64,000 bases of DNA. Origin: Akkermansia muciniphila. GTDB taxonomy: Bacteria > Verrucomicrobiota > Verrucomicrobiia > Opitutales > Opitutaceae. The stretch is taken from positions 124,001 through 188,000 of the forward strand of contig CAMCZZ010000003.1 in assembly GCA_945888375.1 (NCBI GenBank), written 5' to 3'. Below the pieces are notes generated by a model. It ran no database searches. It had not been told where the DNA came from and worked only from the letters and a program-made list of their open reading frames with translations. This document shows positions 52,685 through 61,993 of this stretch, piece by piece; position 1 is the stretch's first letter, and each line of letters opens with the position of its first letter. A program made the position numbers and the translations under genes.

Positions 52685-55600
52685 TCAGGGTGTCGTTACC
52701 TTCAAACGCACGAAACGGCGGCCGAGCCCGGGGGTGAAGGGCACGCTGACCTTGATCTGCTGGGTGCCGCCGTTGTCGCTCAACACGGTCGGCGCGCCGA
52801 CGCCCGTCGTGCTCCAGTCGTCGGCGAGGGTGCCGCTCCACTGGACGGAATACGTGAGGTCGGTCGCGTCTTTCCTTTTGGTGTAGACGAAATCCAGCGT
52901 TCCGGCGCCCGGGACAAGGGAGTGGCTGGACGGGTTGTTCACCTTGGGGAGGCTGCCGCAGGCATACTCGAGCAGGTTGGGAATGCCGTCGGAATCGGGG
53001 TCGGCGAGGTCGGCGGCGTCGCCGGTGTTGGTGACGGTGCTGAAGTGTTGCTCACGCCACTGTTGCAGCGGGGTCAGCACGTTGATGGTCACCGCCGCGG
53101 CGGTGCTTTGACCGCCGAACCACTGCACGGGCCGGGCGACCAGTTTGCCGATTTCCGCCGGGCTGAGCGGCGCGTTGAACACGGCGAGGTCGGCGAGCGA
53201 GCCCTTGAACCAGCGATCCAGCACGGTGGTGACGTTGGGGCCGCCGAACTTCAGCGGGGCGCTGTTGGTGAACCCGAGGGCGAAGGCGCTGTCGCCGCCG
53301 ACCAGTCCGCCGTTGTGATAAAGACTGATCACGGCGCCGGCGCGCACGACGGCGAAGTGGTGCCACGTGTTGGCCGCCACGTTGGCCTTGCTCAGGTCGA
53401 GATCCTGGGTGTTGGCGCTGGTGAAGTTGCGCAGCTGCAGGGTCGCTCCGCTGCCGTAGAAGGCGAGGGAGAGCGCGCCGGGGCCGAAGCCGCCGGATTC
53501 ACCGAGCTGCATGATCACGTCGATATTCGAGGAGGTGCCGCGTTTGAACCAGCCCGCGATCGTCCAGTCGCCGGCCGCGAAATCCACCTCGGTGGTCGTG
53601 AGCTGGCGTTCGAGCCGGACGGCCCCGGCGGTTCCGTTTTCGGTCAGCGCGATGCTCCGGGTGTAGTCGGCGAGCGGCGAATCGGCGGGAAAGGCGGCCG
53701 CGCCGGTGCCCTGCACGTTCAAGATCGCGTCGCGTCCCTGGCCGCTGCGGTCGGTCACGTCGCCGGTTTGAAAGGCGTAGTTCAACACCGTGCGTTCGTC
53801 GCGCGTGGTGTCGGTGACGGTGTAGCTGAAACTCGCGGGGCCGAGATAACCGGCCGCGGGGGTGAAGCGGGCGGTGCGTCCGTCGGCAAGGAGGGTGACG
53901 GTGCCATTGGTCGCGGGGCCGATTTCCAGTTCGAGGTCGGCGAGCGGGGTCTCGACATCGCCGACGAGGGACCGGAGATCCACGTCGACGGCGGTGTCGC
54001 GCGGCGTGGTGAAAACGCCCGCGCCGGCGACCGGCGGATAGGCGACGTCCACACGGGTGACGAGGCTGGTGCGGCTGAGGCCGTTGGCCGCGGTGGCGAC
54101 GGCGGTGAGGTGATGGGGTCCGCCCGCGAGCGACGGCGTGATCGAATAGGGCGCGGTGGTGTCGGTGCCGAGCAGGACCGCGCCAGCGTAGAAGGCGACG
54201 CTGGCGACGGGGCCGGCGGCGGAGGTCGCGACGGCGGTGAGCGTGAGGTCGCCGGCCTTGGCGACGACCGCGCCGTCGGCGGGCGAAGTGAGACTGACCT
54301 GAGGTGGCAAGCGCCCGTAAACCAGGGTGAGTCGCGGGCGGTTGGCAGCGGTGGCGTTTTCCCGCGTGCCGTAGGAGATGATGCCGTTGCTCGTCTCGGT
54401 GGTGGCGAAGACCTTGAACGAGACCAGCCCGCTCGCGGGGAGGGAGGTGGTGACATCGGCGGCGGCGGTGGTGGCGGCGGCGGGTATCCAAGTTCCCAGG
54501 ACGGCGCCGGCGGCGGGGCGGTTGTTCCAGGTGATGCCGGTCTCGCTCCAGGTGGTGTCGTCCACCTTGGCCACGGCGTTCACGCCGGGGACGTTGGCGG
54601 TGAGGCAGGGCAGGCTCAGCGTGCCACCGAGGAGCACGCCGCTCGGGGCCGGAAGGTCGAAACGCAGAAAGCTCTCGCGGTTGAAGGTGGCGCCCGCTTT
54701 TTTGACGATCATCGTCGCCTGGGTGCCGAAGTTGGAATTCACCGCAGTGGTCGCGTCGTGGACGTAGCTGTCGGCCACGGGTGCGAGATTCACGATTTCG
54801 GGGGCGAGTTTGTAGAAACGGGCCTTGAAGGTCTTTCCGGCGGCGTTGGCGGTGGCGACGCTCAGCGCGATGGTCGGGCTGGTCTGGGTGACGGTGACGC
54901 CGGGGTCGGCGCCGACCAGCGTTCCGCCATCGAGCGCGATTTGCAGGGCGATGGAACCGGTGTTGAGCTGGGTGGGATCGCTCACGCTCACATCGATGAA
55001 GGCGCCGTCGTCGCGCACCAGCACGCTGGCTTTTTTGTTGGAGGTGACGCCCCCGTAGGTGTGGACGTTATCGGTCCAGAAATTGATCGCGGTGATGCCG
55101 AGCGTGTTCTCGCGCACCGCCTGCACGTTGGCGTTGTTGTTCAAGATCGTGACGTGCGGAGACGCGGCGTAGTGGCCGGTGCGGGCGGCGGTGCGGCCGG
55201 GGAGGAGGATGTATTGGTAGGTCGTGTTGGTCGGGTTGTCGCCGTGCTCGAAGGTAAGGCGCAGGTAGTTGCGGGTGAGCGGCGTGGTCGAGCCGCCGGC
55301 GTCGATGTCGCTCCATGCGCCGGTGCGGGCTTCGCGCACGGCCCGGACGGCGGGGGCGGTGGGGAAGTGGTAGCCGATGTCGGAGCCGGCGACATGGCCG
55401 GCGAGATGCGCCCAGGAGACGCCGTCCAGGACCTCCGTCCAGCCCAGGGCGGAGGGCCGGGCGGTGCCGTCGACGGTGAAGGCGTTGCTGCCGGCGCCGT
55501 TGATCTTGCGCTGCTCGATGGTGGTCTCGATCGGTCGCGAATCGGTGCTGGTGATCCCGGCGCCGAGGCAGACGATCTCGTCGTCGAACATGAACCAGGA

Positions 55601-57211
55601 TTTTTTGCCGGTGAGGGTCACGCCCACCCCCTTGAACTGCATGCCGGCGGCGCCGTAGCGGTCGAGGGTGGCGCCGCCCACCCAGGCATGCGGCGAGAGG
55701 GTGCTTTGGCCCTGCCCGCGCGGGCCGAGGGAAGACGTCTGATGCGGTAGTTTTTCGTGGGTGACGTCGGCGGTGACGCCGGGCAACCGGTGGTGATCTA
55801 CCGTGGCCCAATAGGCGTCGGCGAAGGCGTTCAGGTCGCCGTTGTAAAGAATGGTCTGACCGTCGCCGGTGAACCAGCCGCGCAGATTTTCGCCGTTGAT
55901 GGATTCGAAGTTGGCGATGCGGGTGGAGGACATCGACAGCCCGAGACCGTGACCGGCGGCGAGGTGAACCACCCGATCCATTTCGGCGAAGGTGTAATGC
56001 GCGATCAACTCGCCGCGGCGCGCGACGGACGGGTTTTCCATCAGCTGTTTCGCGAGCGGCAGCGTGGTCAGCGGGCGACCGGAGACGAAGTTGCGCGTGT
56101 AGTCGGCGAGAGCCCATTCCTTGATCATGCTCTTCATCCGCGCGGCTTCGGCCGGCGGGGCGAACTCGGCGATGCGCAGGATGGAATCCATCATGGTGTT
56201 GCCGTTGGGCGTGGCGGCGGCGCGTCCGGCCTCGCGACCGCGCACGAGATCGAAAACGTTGCCGTTATAGATGATGGGCTCGTAGGAATCGAAGACCCAG
56301 CGGAACAGGTTGCTCTGCGACGGATCCGTCACCGCCCAGGACGAGCCGCTCAACCACGCCAGGGTCGGGGCCATGTTCTGGATCAACGAGGAGCCGTAAC
56401 CGGCGGTGTAAGGGTGGATATCGTGCTGGATAAAACTGCCGTCGGGATAAAAACCGTCGCCGGATGTGGCGTAGGGAAAGACCGCGCTGAACGCATCGCG
56501 GGCGAGGGCGATTTTGGCGCCGTCCTTGACCAGACAACCGCGCAGGGCGACGACGCGGGCCTTCCATACCTGGTTGGCCTGGGTCATGTCCGGAACGGGA
56601 ACCTGGAAGTTCACCGCATTCATGTAGTTTGTCAGCTGGGCGGGGCTCAGCTGATCGTGGAGAAGGACGCAGGTATCCGTGAGCCGAAGCGGCGTGCCGA
56701 TCTCCCAATCCCACCAGTTGAAATATTGTTTCGTCGCTGCGCCGTAGCGGTTGGCAAACATCCAATCCAGGCCGCCGATCGTGTCCGCGAGCAGCGTCGC
56801 GTTGCCCGCGAGGGAGCAACCCGGGGTCGCGTAGGCCAGGGCAATGTCCCTGAGCCGCGAATACGAATCCGTGATATGGGAAGAGTCGGTCGTGCTCGCC
56901 AGATCGCCCCACAGAAAGGAGCGCGTGGGCGATTTATCGAGGCTGGCCCAGTGGGTGTTGGCGGTGCTGGCGATGCTGTTGAGCCGCGAAATGACGTTGG
57001 TGTCGGCGATGTCGTAGCCCGTGCCGATCAGGCTATCGCGCCACTTGAGGCGCAAATCGTCGAACTCGTCCGCGTGGACGGAGGGAATGAAGCAAAGAAG
57101 GATAAAACCCAAAAAAACGGATAAAAAGCGGGGAACTCCTTCATTTGATCCCAGGCTTGATACTTGGGGGCATGACCCGGCCTTTAAAATAATTCCGGTT
57201 GGGCGGGACAT
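52685..57211 (-). CDS. Multidomain polysaccharide lyase family 8 with C-terminal surface modules
   Basis: A 1508-residue protein if the ATG at 57211 is used; a signal sequence lies 30 residues in (FLSVFLGFILLCFIPSVHA), so the start is uncertain. The lyase comprises the alpha-toroid (NWWDWEIGTPL; DGSFIQHDIHPYTAGYG with catalytic His and Tyr) and beta domains (STRIANFESINGENLRGWF) of chondroitin/hyaluronan/xanthan lyases. Then come a DNRLRE-type domain (VADSYVHDATTAVNSNFGTQ), an Ig-like domain (SLTSPADGAVVAKAGDLTLT), a cadherin-like domain, a LamG/jelly-roll (DWTIAGWFKRG) and the C-terminal module with DPDSDGIPNLLEYACGSLP. It degrades uronate glycan by beta-elimination, probably at the surface. 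Confidence 0.88.
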   Translation of the reverse strand: MSRPTGIILKAGSCPQVSSLGSNEGVPRFLSVFLGFILLCFIPSVHADEFDDLRLKWRDSLIGTGYDIADTNVISRLNSIASTANTHWASLDKSPTRSFLWGDLASTTDSSHITDSYSRLRDIALAYATPGCSLAGNATLLADTIGGLDWMFANRYGAATKQYFNWWDWEIGTPLRLTDTCVLLHDQLSPAQLTNYMNAVNFQVPVPDMTQANQVWKARVVALRGCLVKDGAKIALARDAFSAVFPYATSGDGFYPDGSFIQHDIHPYTAGYGSSLIQNMAPTLAWLSGSSWAVTDPSQSNLFRWVFDSYEPIIYNGNVFDLVRGREAGRAAATPNGNTMMDSILRIAEFAPPAEAARMKSMIKEWALADYTRNFVSGRPLTTLPLAKQLMENPSVARRGELIAHYTFAEMDRVVHLAAGHGLGLSMSSTRIANFESINGENLRGWFTGDGQTILYNGDLNAFADAYWATVDHHRLPGVTADVTHEKLPHQTSSLGPRGQGQSTLSPHAWVGGATLDRYGAAGMQFKGVGVTLTGKKSWFMFDDEIVCLGAGITSTDSRPIETTIEQRKINGAGSNAFTVDGTARPSALGWTEVLDGVSWAHLAGHVAGSDIGYHFPTAPAVRAVREARTGAWSDIDAGGSTTPLTRNYLRLTFEHGDNPTNTTYQYILLPGRTAARTGHYAASPHVTILNNNANVQAVRENTLGITAINFWTDNVHTYGGVTSNKKASVLVRDDGAFIDVSVSDPTQLNTGSIALQIALDGGTLVGADPGVTVTQTSPTIALSVATANAAGKTFKARFYKLAPEIVNLAPVADSYVHDATTAVNSNFGTQATMIVKKAGATFNRESFLRFDLPAPSGVLLGGTLSLPCLTANVPGVNAVAKVDDTTWSETGITWNNRPAAGAVLGTWIPAAATTAAADVTTSLPASGLVSFKVFATTETSNGIISYGTRENATAANRPRLTLVYGRLPPQVSLTSPADGAVVAKAGDLTLTAVATSAAGPVASVAFYAGAVLLGTDTTAPYSITPSLAGGPHHLTAVATAANGLSRTSLVTRVDVAYPPVAGAGVFTTPRDTAVDVDLRSLVGDVETPLADLELEIGPATNGTVTLLADGRTARFTPAAGYLGPASFSYTVTDTTRDERTVLNYAFQTGDVTDRSGQGRDAILNVQGTGAAAFPADSPLADYTRSIALTENGTAGAVRLERQLTTTEVDFAAGDWTIAGWFKRGTSSNIDVIMQLGESGGFGPGALSLAFYGSGATLQLRNFTSANTQDLDLSKANVAANTWHHFAVVRAGAVISLYHNGGLVGGDSAFALGFTNSAPLKFGGPNVTTVLDRWFKGSLADLAVFNAPLSPAEIGKLVARPVQWFGGQSTAAAVTINVLTPLQQWREQHFSTVTNTGDAADLADPDSDGIPNLLEYACGSLPKVNNPSSHSLVPGAGTLDFVYTKRKDATDLTYSVQWSGTLADDWSTTGVGAPTVLSDNGGTQQIKVSVPFTPGLGRRFVRLKVTTP

Positions 57212-57820
57212 TGCGGCGGAGGGGGAAGACGGGCGTAATGAAGTTGGGGCGACCTGACACGCATCGGACCGACTCCGATACCGGCATACCAGGAAACAGT
57301 CGACCCTGGGCGCAAACAAACTCAACCCAAGCTTCGGCGATTCCGTTAGGTGAATTTTCATTAAGCACTTATAAACAAACACTTCACGCGATTTAATCGA
57401 TCGAGTTCGGGCGGCATGGCGCGCCGCCCCGGGCGACCGGCGAAAATTCTTTTAAACGGACAGATTCAAGGCCTCAGACGGTGCGATATCCGGCCGGTCC
57501 CGGCATGGGGAATCTTTACGCCGGGAAGATTTGGCGCCGCAAAGTGCCGCGCCGAACAAATCGAAGAAACTCCCGACAATACAAATAACTTGTAAGCAAA
57601 TAATTAGTAACGATGACCTAACGGGATCGTATAACGGGCGATTGCTCCCCGGAGGCAGGCGGATGAATTTTCGGTCGTCGCCTCCACCCCTTCCGCACCG
57701 GCCGCGCCCCACGCCTATCCTACCCCGTTTAGCTTCAACGCCCTGCCTATCCGTAAAGGTCCCTTGTGAATAAAAACCAGGGATTTTCGGCATCACAGAC
57801 CACATTTCCCCAATACCCCC
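57212..57820. promoter_or_regulatory. Divergent intergenic region between family 8 lyase and beta-strand protein genes
   Basis: A 609-base stretch with no convincing gene. An A+T-rich segment at 57560-57615 precedes ACGATGACCTAACGGGATCGT, where ACGAT and ATCGT form inverted ends. Within it GACCTAACGGGATCGT (57614-57629) is identical to the site near lacI. A smaller palindrome, CGATTTAATCG, lies about 190 bases upstream of the lyase start. These are the likely promoters and operators of both genes. Confidence 0.45.
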
Positions 57821-60800
57821 ATGTATCTTAAACGCCCTCGCACCGCTATTTCGGCCTCCGTCCTGCTTGCCCTCGCCGCCCCTGTCCTCGATGCGGCGGC
57901 GCTGACCTGGGATATCACCTCGGATGGCGCCACGATCACCCCGGGCACCGGCAACTGGAGCCTGGTCGACGCCAACTGGAACAACGTCGGGACCAACGAG
58001 GCCTGGTCGCAGACCAGCGGCACCGTGGCCACGAATAGCGCGCTATTCGCCGGCGCCGACGCGGCGGCCGATTCCTATGAGATCACTTTGTCCGAGCCCT
58101 TCGCCACCCAAGGTGTGACCTTCAACAACACGGGCTACAAATTGTCCGGCGGGGCGATCTTCCTTGGCAACAGCCCGACGACCACCATCACCAATTACTC
58201 GGTGACGGTCGCGGCGGGAAAAACCGCGACTATCAACTCGAACATCTCGGGCTATAACGCGGCGGCAACCTTTACCGTCAACCTCGCCAGCGTGTTGAAT
58301 CTCGGGGGAAATCTGGATACGATCCAAGGGCGATTCGCGGGCGACGGCACCTTGAATATAACCGGCGGAACGTCCACCCTCAGCCAGACGAATTTCAACA
58401 CCAATATAATAAATCACACGGGCGGAACAATCACCCTCCAGGCCACGTCGTTAAACAATATCGGCTTCGCCAACGGCAAGAACACCAGCTATACCATTTC
58501 GGGATCAGGCGTCATCAACGCGCCAAGCAACGGCATCGTCGTGGGCAGAACCAGCAATCTCTCCCAAACCACGACGCTCACGGTTCAAGCGGGGGGCGCC
58601 ATCAATATCGGCACAGTGGGCGCGGGGCGGCTTTTTCTCACCGGTGGCGTGGCCAATAACAACTTCTCTAGCGCCTTGATCGACGTTCAGGGCGGCGCGC
58701 TCACCGTGGGCGCGGGCGGCTCCACCAATAATATTACATTTTTCAACAATGGATCCCTGGCCAACCGAACCGCGGTCCTGAAGGTGTCCGGAGGCACCGT
58801 GACCTCCAACGGCATCCAATTTGGCGGACCGACGGCGGGGTCGACGACCTACGACGCGACGTCCAGCGCCGCCATCCAGCTGACCTCCGGCAGCCTTTAC
58901 GTGGGCGCCGCCGGCATCACCCGAACCTCCGGCGCAACCTCTTTGCCGGTGACCATCCAGCTGTTGGGCGGCACGCTCGGGGCCGCCCAGAACTGGTCGT
59001 CCACCCTTGATTTTAAACTCGGGGAGGTCGGTCCCGCCATCCAGGCGGCCGACAGCGCGGGGCTGGCGCGCAACATCACGCTTTCCGGTGTTCTTTCCGA
59101 TGACACCGCCGCCGGTGGGTTTACCAAAACCGGGGCGGGAGTCCTTACCTTGTCCGGGGCGAACACCTACTCGGGGGCGACCACGGTGAACGAAGGCGTG
59201 TTGGTTTTTGGCAAAAAGATCGGTAGGTCGACGGCATCCACCGTGTCGGTCGGCGCGACCGCCGGCATCGGCTTTGGTGTTCACGAGTCCGACACGACCT
59301 ATTTCTCGAAGGCGGAGACGGCCGCCATCTTCAACAATCCGGCATCCTCCGGCTTTACGCTGACCGCGGGTGCGGGGATCGGGATGGATGTTGATAGCGT
59401 GGCCGTATCGGTTGATCAAACGGAGGTTCTCTCGGGCTCCAGCTCCTTGGTGAAGTCCGGCTCCGGCACGCTGATCCTTTCCGGCTCCAATACCTACACC
59501 GGCCTCACCACGGTGAGCGCGGGCGACCTGGTGGTGAACAATGCCAACTCGCTGGGCTCCAACGCCGCCGGAGCGGTGGTCCTGAACGGGGCGCGCCTGG
59601 CATTGAGCAACACCACGGTGACCGGGGAAAGCATTTCTATCACGGGCAACGGCGGCACCGGATCGCTGGGGGCGTTGCGGGGGGACTCGGGTTATAGCAA
59701 ATGGGCCGGGCCGATTTTGATTTCCGGCGCCGCGACGCTTCTTGATACGCGCATCGGTGCGTTATCCAACGCGACCCTCGAAATCGCCGGGGTGATCGAT
59801 GACGGCGCATTGGATCAACGGCTGATCTACCGCCAATCGGATAGCACCGCCAAGATTATCGTTTCCGGGGCCAACACCTACTCGGGACCCACTTCCGTGG
59901 CCGGCGGCGTGGTCGAGATATCATCGTTCAACAGCGTGGTCGGAGGCGGCCCGAGCAGCAGTCTGGGCGCTCCGATCACTCCGGAGAACGGTTTGGTCGT
60001 GATAAGCTTCCTCAACGTGGACGGCCACCTTCGCTACCTGGGAGCCGGTGAGACCACGGACCGGACCATCGGGATCGGCAACGGGACAAGCGCCACCAAC
60101 TTCGCCAACGCGACCCTCGAGCATAACGGGACGGGCGGTGCGCTCGTCTTCAGCGCGCCGATTTTTAACGTCGCACAGGCGGGTGTGACCGCCACGTCGC
60201 CGCGCGGTCTTGTTTTAAGTGGTTCCAACTCCGCCTTGAACACCATCTTCGGCGTCATTCAGGACAATTTGGTCGGCGCCTCCGGAACGGCGGCGATCAC
60301 GCTCACCAAGCAGGGCTCCGGGACATGGATCCTGGCGGGAGCAAACACCTACAGCGGGGCCACCACGGTAAACGAAGGCACCCTGACCTTGGGCGCGAGC
60401 GGCGTTTTGCCGGACGCCTCCCCCGTGCTGCTTGGCGCCGGCTCCCTGCGCGCCACCGCCTCCGAGCCGGAAACGGCGGCGACCCTGGATGTGACCGCCG
60501 CCGGTTCGATCGAGCTGGTCGGCGGAGCGCGCCTGGTCTTCGCCGATAGCAGCGCGGTCGACTGGACCGGCGGCACCTTGGCGATCCAAGGCGATTTTGT
60601 CTCCGGTTCGTCGTTGCGCTTCGGAACCACCGCCGCCGGGTTGACCGCCACCCAGCTCGGCTTGATTTCCGGCGCCGGCCTCACCGGGTTCGCCCTGGAT
60701 GCCGACGGCTTCCTTACCGCCACGAGCACGGAAAGCCCGGGCTACTCCACCTGGGCCGATGATCCCGCCAAGGGCAATATCCCGGGCGAGCCGGAAACCG

Positions 60801-61105
60801 GCGACTTCGATGCGGACGGTATCTCGAACCTCCTCGAATATGCCTTGGGAACGAATCCGCGCGTGGCCGGCACTCCGGCCGGCCTGCTCACCGGGAGCAG
60901 CGTGACTTATGTGAAAGGGGCCGATGCCATCGCAAATGGCGACGTCTCCTGGACGATCGAAGCCTCGACCACCCTCGCCGCCGATTCCTGGTCCGAAGTG
61001 GTTACCCAAGCGGCCGGCAACGCCTCGCCGACCATCTCGCACGTCTATACTCCCGGCACTCCGGCGAGGCAGTTCTTCCGCCTCAAAGTGAGCCGGCTAC
61101 CCTGA
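57821..61105 (+). CDS. Autotransporter-associated beta-strand repeat protein with Verrucomicrobial C-terminal module
   Basis: A 1094-residue protein. The signal peptide is AISASVLLALAAPVLDAAA. Four clear PATR units lie at about residues 430 (KTGAGVLTLSGANTYSGATT), 541 (KSGSGTLILSGSNTYTGLTT), 681 (IIVSGANTYSGPTSVAGG) and 826 (KQGSGTWILAGANTYSGATT), among other strand-rich segments. There is no translocator barrel. The last 125 residues are the shared module: GDFDADGISNLLEYALGTNP, then ARQFFRLKVSRLP at the end. It is likely surface-bound and perhaps glycan-adhesive. Confidence 0.88.
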   Translation: MYLKRPRTAISASVLLALAAPVLDAAALTWDITSDGATITPGTGNWSLVDANWNNVGTNEAWSQTSGTVATNSALFAGADAAADSYEITLSEPFATQGVTFNNTGYKLSGGAIFLGNSPTTTITNYSVTVAAGKTATINSNISGYNAAATFTVNLASVLNLGGNLDTIQGRFAGDGTLNITGGTSTLSQTNFNTNIINHTGGTITLQATSLNNIGFANGKNTSYTISGSGVINAPSNGIVVGRTSNLSQTTTLTVQAGGAINIGTVGAGRLFLTGGVANNNFSSALIDVQGGALTVGAGGSTNNITFFNNGSLANRTAVLKVSGGTVTSNGIQFGGPTAGSTTYDATSSAAIQLTSGSLYVGAAGITRTSGATSLPVTIQLLGGTLGAAQNWSSTLDFKLGEVGPAIQAADSAGLARNITLSGVLSDDTAAGGFTKTGAGVLTLSGANTYSGATTVNEGVLVFGKKIGRSTASTVSVGATAGIGFGVHESDTTYFSKAETAAIFNNPASSGFTLTAGAGIGMDVDSVAVSVDQTEVLSGSSSLVKSGSGTLILSGSNTYTGLTTVSAGDLVVNNANSLGSNAAGAVVLNGARLALSNTTVTGESISITGNGGTGSLGALRGDSGYSKWAGPILISGAATLLDTRIGALSNATLEIAGVIDDGALDQRLIYRQSDSTAKIIVSGANTYSGPTSVAGGVVEISSFNSVVGGGPSSSLGAPITPENGLVVISFLNVDGHLRYLGAGETTDRTIGIGNGTSATNFANATLEHNGTGGALVFSAPIFNVAQAGVTATSPRGLVLSGSNSALNTIFGVIQDNLVGASGTAAITLTKQGSGTWILAGANTYSGATTVNEGTLTLGASGVLPDASPVLLGAGSLRATASEPETAATLDVTAAGSIELVGGARLVFADSSAVDWTGGTLAIQGDFVSGSSLRFGTTAAGLTATQLGLISGAGLTGFALDADGFLTATSTESPGYSTWADDPAKGNIPGEPETGDFDADGISNLLEYALGTNPRVAGTPAGLLTGSSVTYVKGADAIANGDVSWTIEASTTLAADSWSEVVTQAAGNASPTISHVYTPGTPARQFFRLKVSRLP

Positions 61106-61249
61106 GCCGATGGCCTGACGGGCCCTCCCGGTCTTCCCGCGCCGTGCTTCGTTGACGATCCGAAGGAGAACCGCACGGAATTTGGTCCCGGACGCGGATA
61201 GTGATTGATTCGCGCCGGGCCGGCCGGCAATTTTTCCGGCTCCTCAAGC

Positions 61250-61326
61250 GGACGCCTAGCTCAGTTGGTTAGAGCACATCCTTCACACGGATGGGGTCAC
61301 AGGTTCGAGTCCTGTGGCGTCCACCA
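61250..61326 (+). tRNA. tRNA-Val (anticodon CAC)
   Basis: A 77-base cloverleaf with acceptor GGACGCC/GGCGTCC, D arm GCTCAGTTGGTTAGAGC, and anticodon stem CATCC/GGATG around TTCACAC (anticodon CAC). The T arm is CACAGGTTCGAGTCCTGTG and CCA is encoded. It is followed by an intrinsic terminator. Confidence 0.97.
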
Positions 61327-61333
61327 CTTTAAT

Positions 61334-61365
61334 AACCCGCAATCTCCCAGTGAGTTGCGGGTTTT
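61334..61365 (+). terminator. Terminator after tRNA-Val
   Basis: AACCCGCAA pairs with TTGCGGGTT and is followed by TTG. Right after the tRNA; T-run short but stem perfect. Confidence 0.7.
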
Positions 61366-61538
61366 GCTTGGACTGAAAACGGGCAAAAGTTACGACAAAG
61401 TTACAACAGCGTGCCTTGGTTAATATGGTTTGCAACTGACATAAGTGCCTAGAGGGAAATAGGCATAAAGCCCACGCTGTTTCGGACTGGAATCGACACG
61501 CAAAGCCACACCTACAGGTTCCATGTAGTCCAGTGGAC

Positions 61539-61566
61539 GCATGGTTCTGATAGGTCGGAACCATGC
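61539..61566. repeat. Hairpin between tRNA-Val and the accessory genes
   Basis: GCATGGTTC and GAACCATGC, nine bases each, around a 10-base loop. No T-run follows on either strand. It lies 11 bases past the stop of the last accessory gene. The rest of 61366-61577 shows no gene; repeated AGTTACGACAAAGTTACAAC suggests an old recombination site. Confidence 0.45.
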
Positions 61567-61577
61567 GGAGGGCAGGT

Positions 61578-61991
61578 TCAACTTAGAGCCCGTTTAGGCA
61601 CGAAAAACTGATCTTTGTTAACGATCCCGACGAAAGGGCGGAGATGGTCACGGAGGAGATTGAGTTGGTTTAGGCCAAGCGGCTCTCTCGCGATCAACAC
61701 CCGGGCGCTCATGCGTAGGCCAAGGTTGAGAACGATCACGCTGGGTATCGCGAAATGTTCGGCGATGAGCTTGGGGAGCTGCTCAATTCCCACGCCAAAC
61801 TTTTCGCCCGGTAACTCCATAATGGTTTCGAGCATTTTTGGTTGATGCTGGACATACTCTTTGAGCGAGCCGTCGGGGGCTATGCTTCGCGCGATGCATG
61901 CGCCCGCCTGCTGAATCTCGAGGAAATCAAGCTGGTCGACGGTGAAGTGAAGCGCCTCCGGTGAACGGCGGGCGGTGATGGGTGATGCCAT
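61578..61991 (-). CDS. Unknown protein, paralog A of the tRNA-Val-linked family
   Basis: A 137-residue protein from the ATG at 61991, without signal peptide or membrane segment. I do not recognise a named family. Residues EALHFTVDQLDFLEI, then VGIEQLPKLIAEHFAIPSVI and RVLIAREPLGLNQLNLL align without gaps with the partial gene at the window end (DGLHFTDDGEDFL, VGIYPLPK, LVLAREPL). It is the last gene of a three-gene unit, starting 2 bases after the stop of the preceding gene. Confidence 0.7.
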   Translation of the reverse strand: MASPITARRSPEALHFTVDQLDFLEIQQAGACIARSIAPDGSLKEYVQHQPKMLETIMELPGEKFGVGIEQLPKLIAEHFAIPSVIVLNLGLRMSARVLIAREPLGLNQLNLLRDHLRPFVGIVNKDQFFVPKRALS

Positions 61992-61993
61992 GG

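Noticed and set aside
51248..55750. 1500-codon plus-strand open frame
   Set aside because: It lies opposite the sulfatase and family 8 lyase genes, which have clear motifs. It is a shadow caused by high G+C; its translation is Gly/Val/Arg-rich without domains.
61283..61564. Minus-strand open frame ending ATGLEPVTPSV
   Set aside because: It runs through the tRNA-Val gene; this ending is a well-known translation artefact of tRNA sequence.
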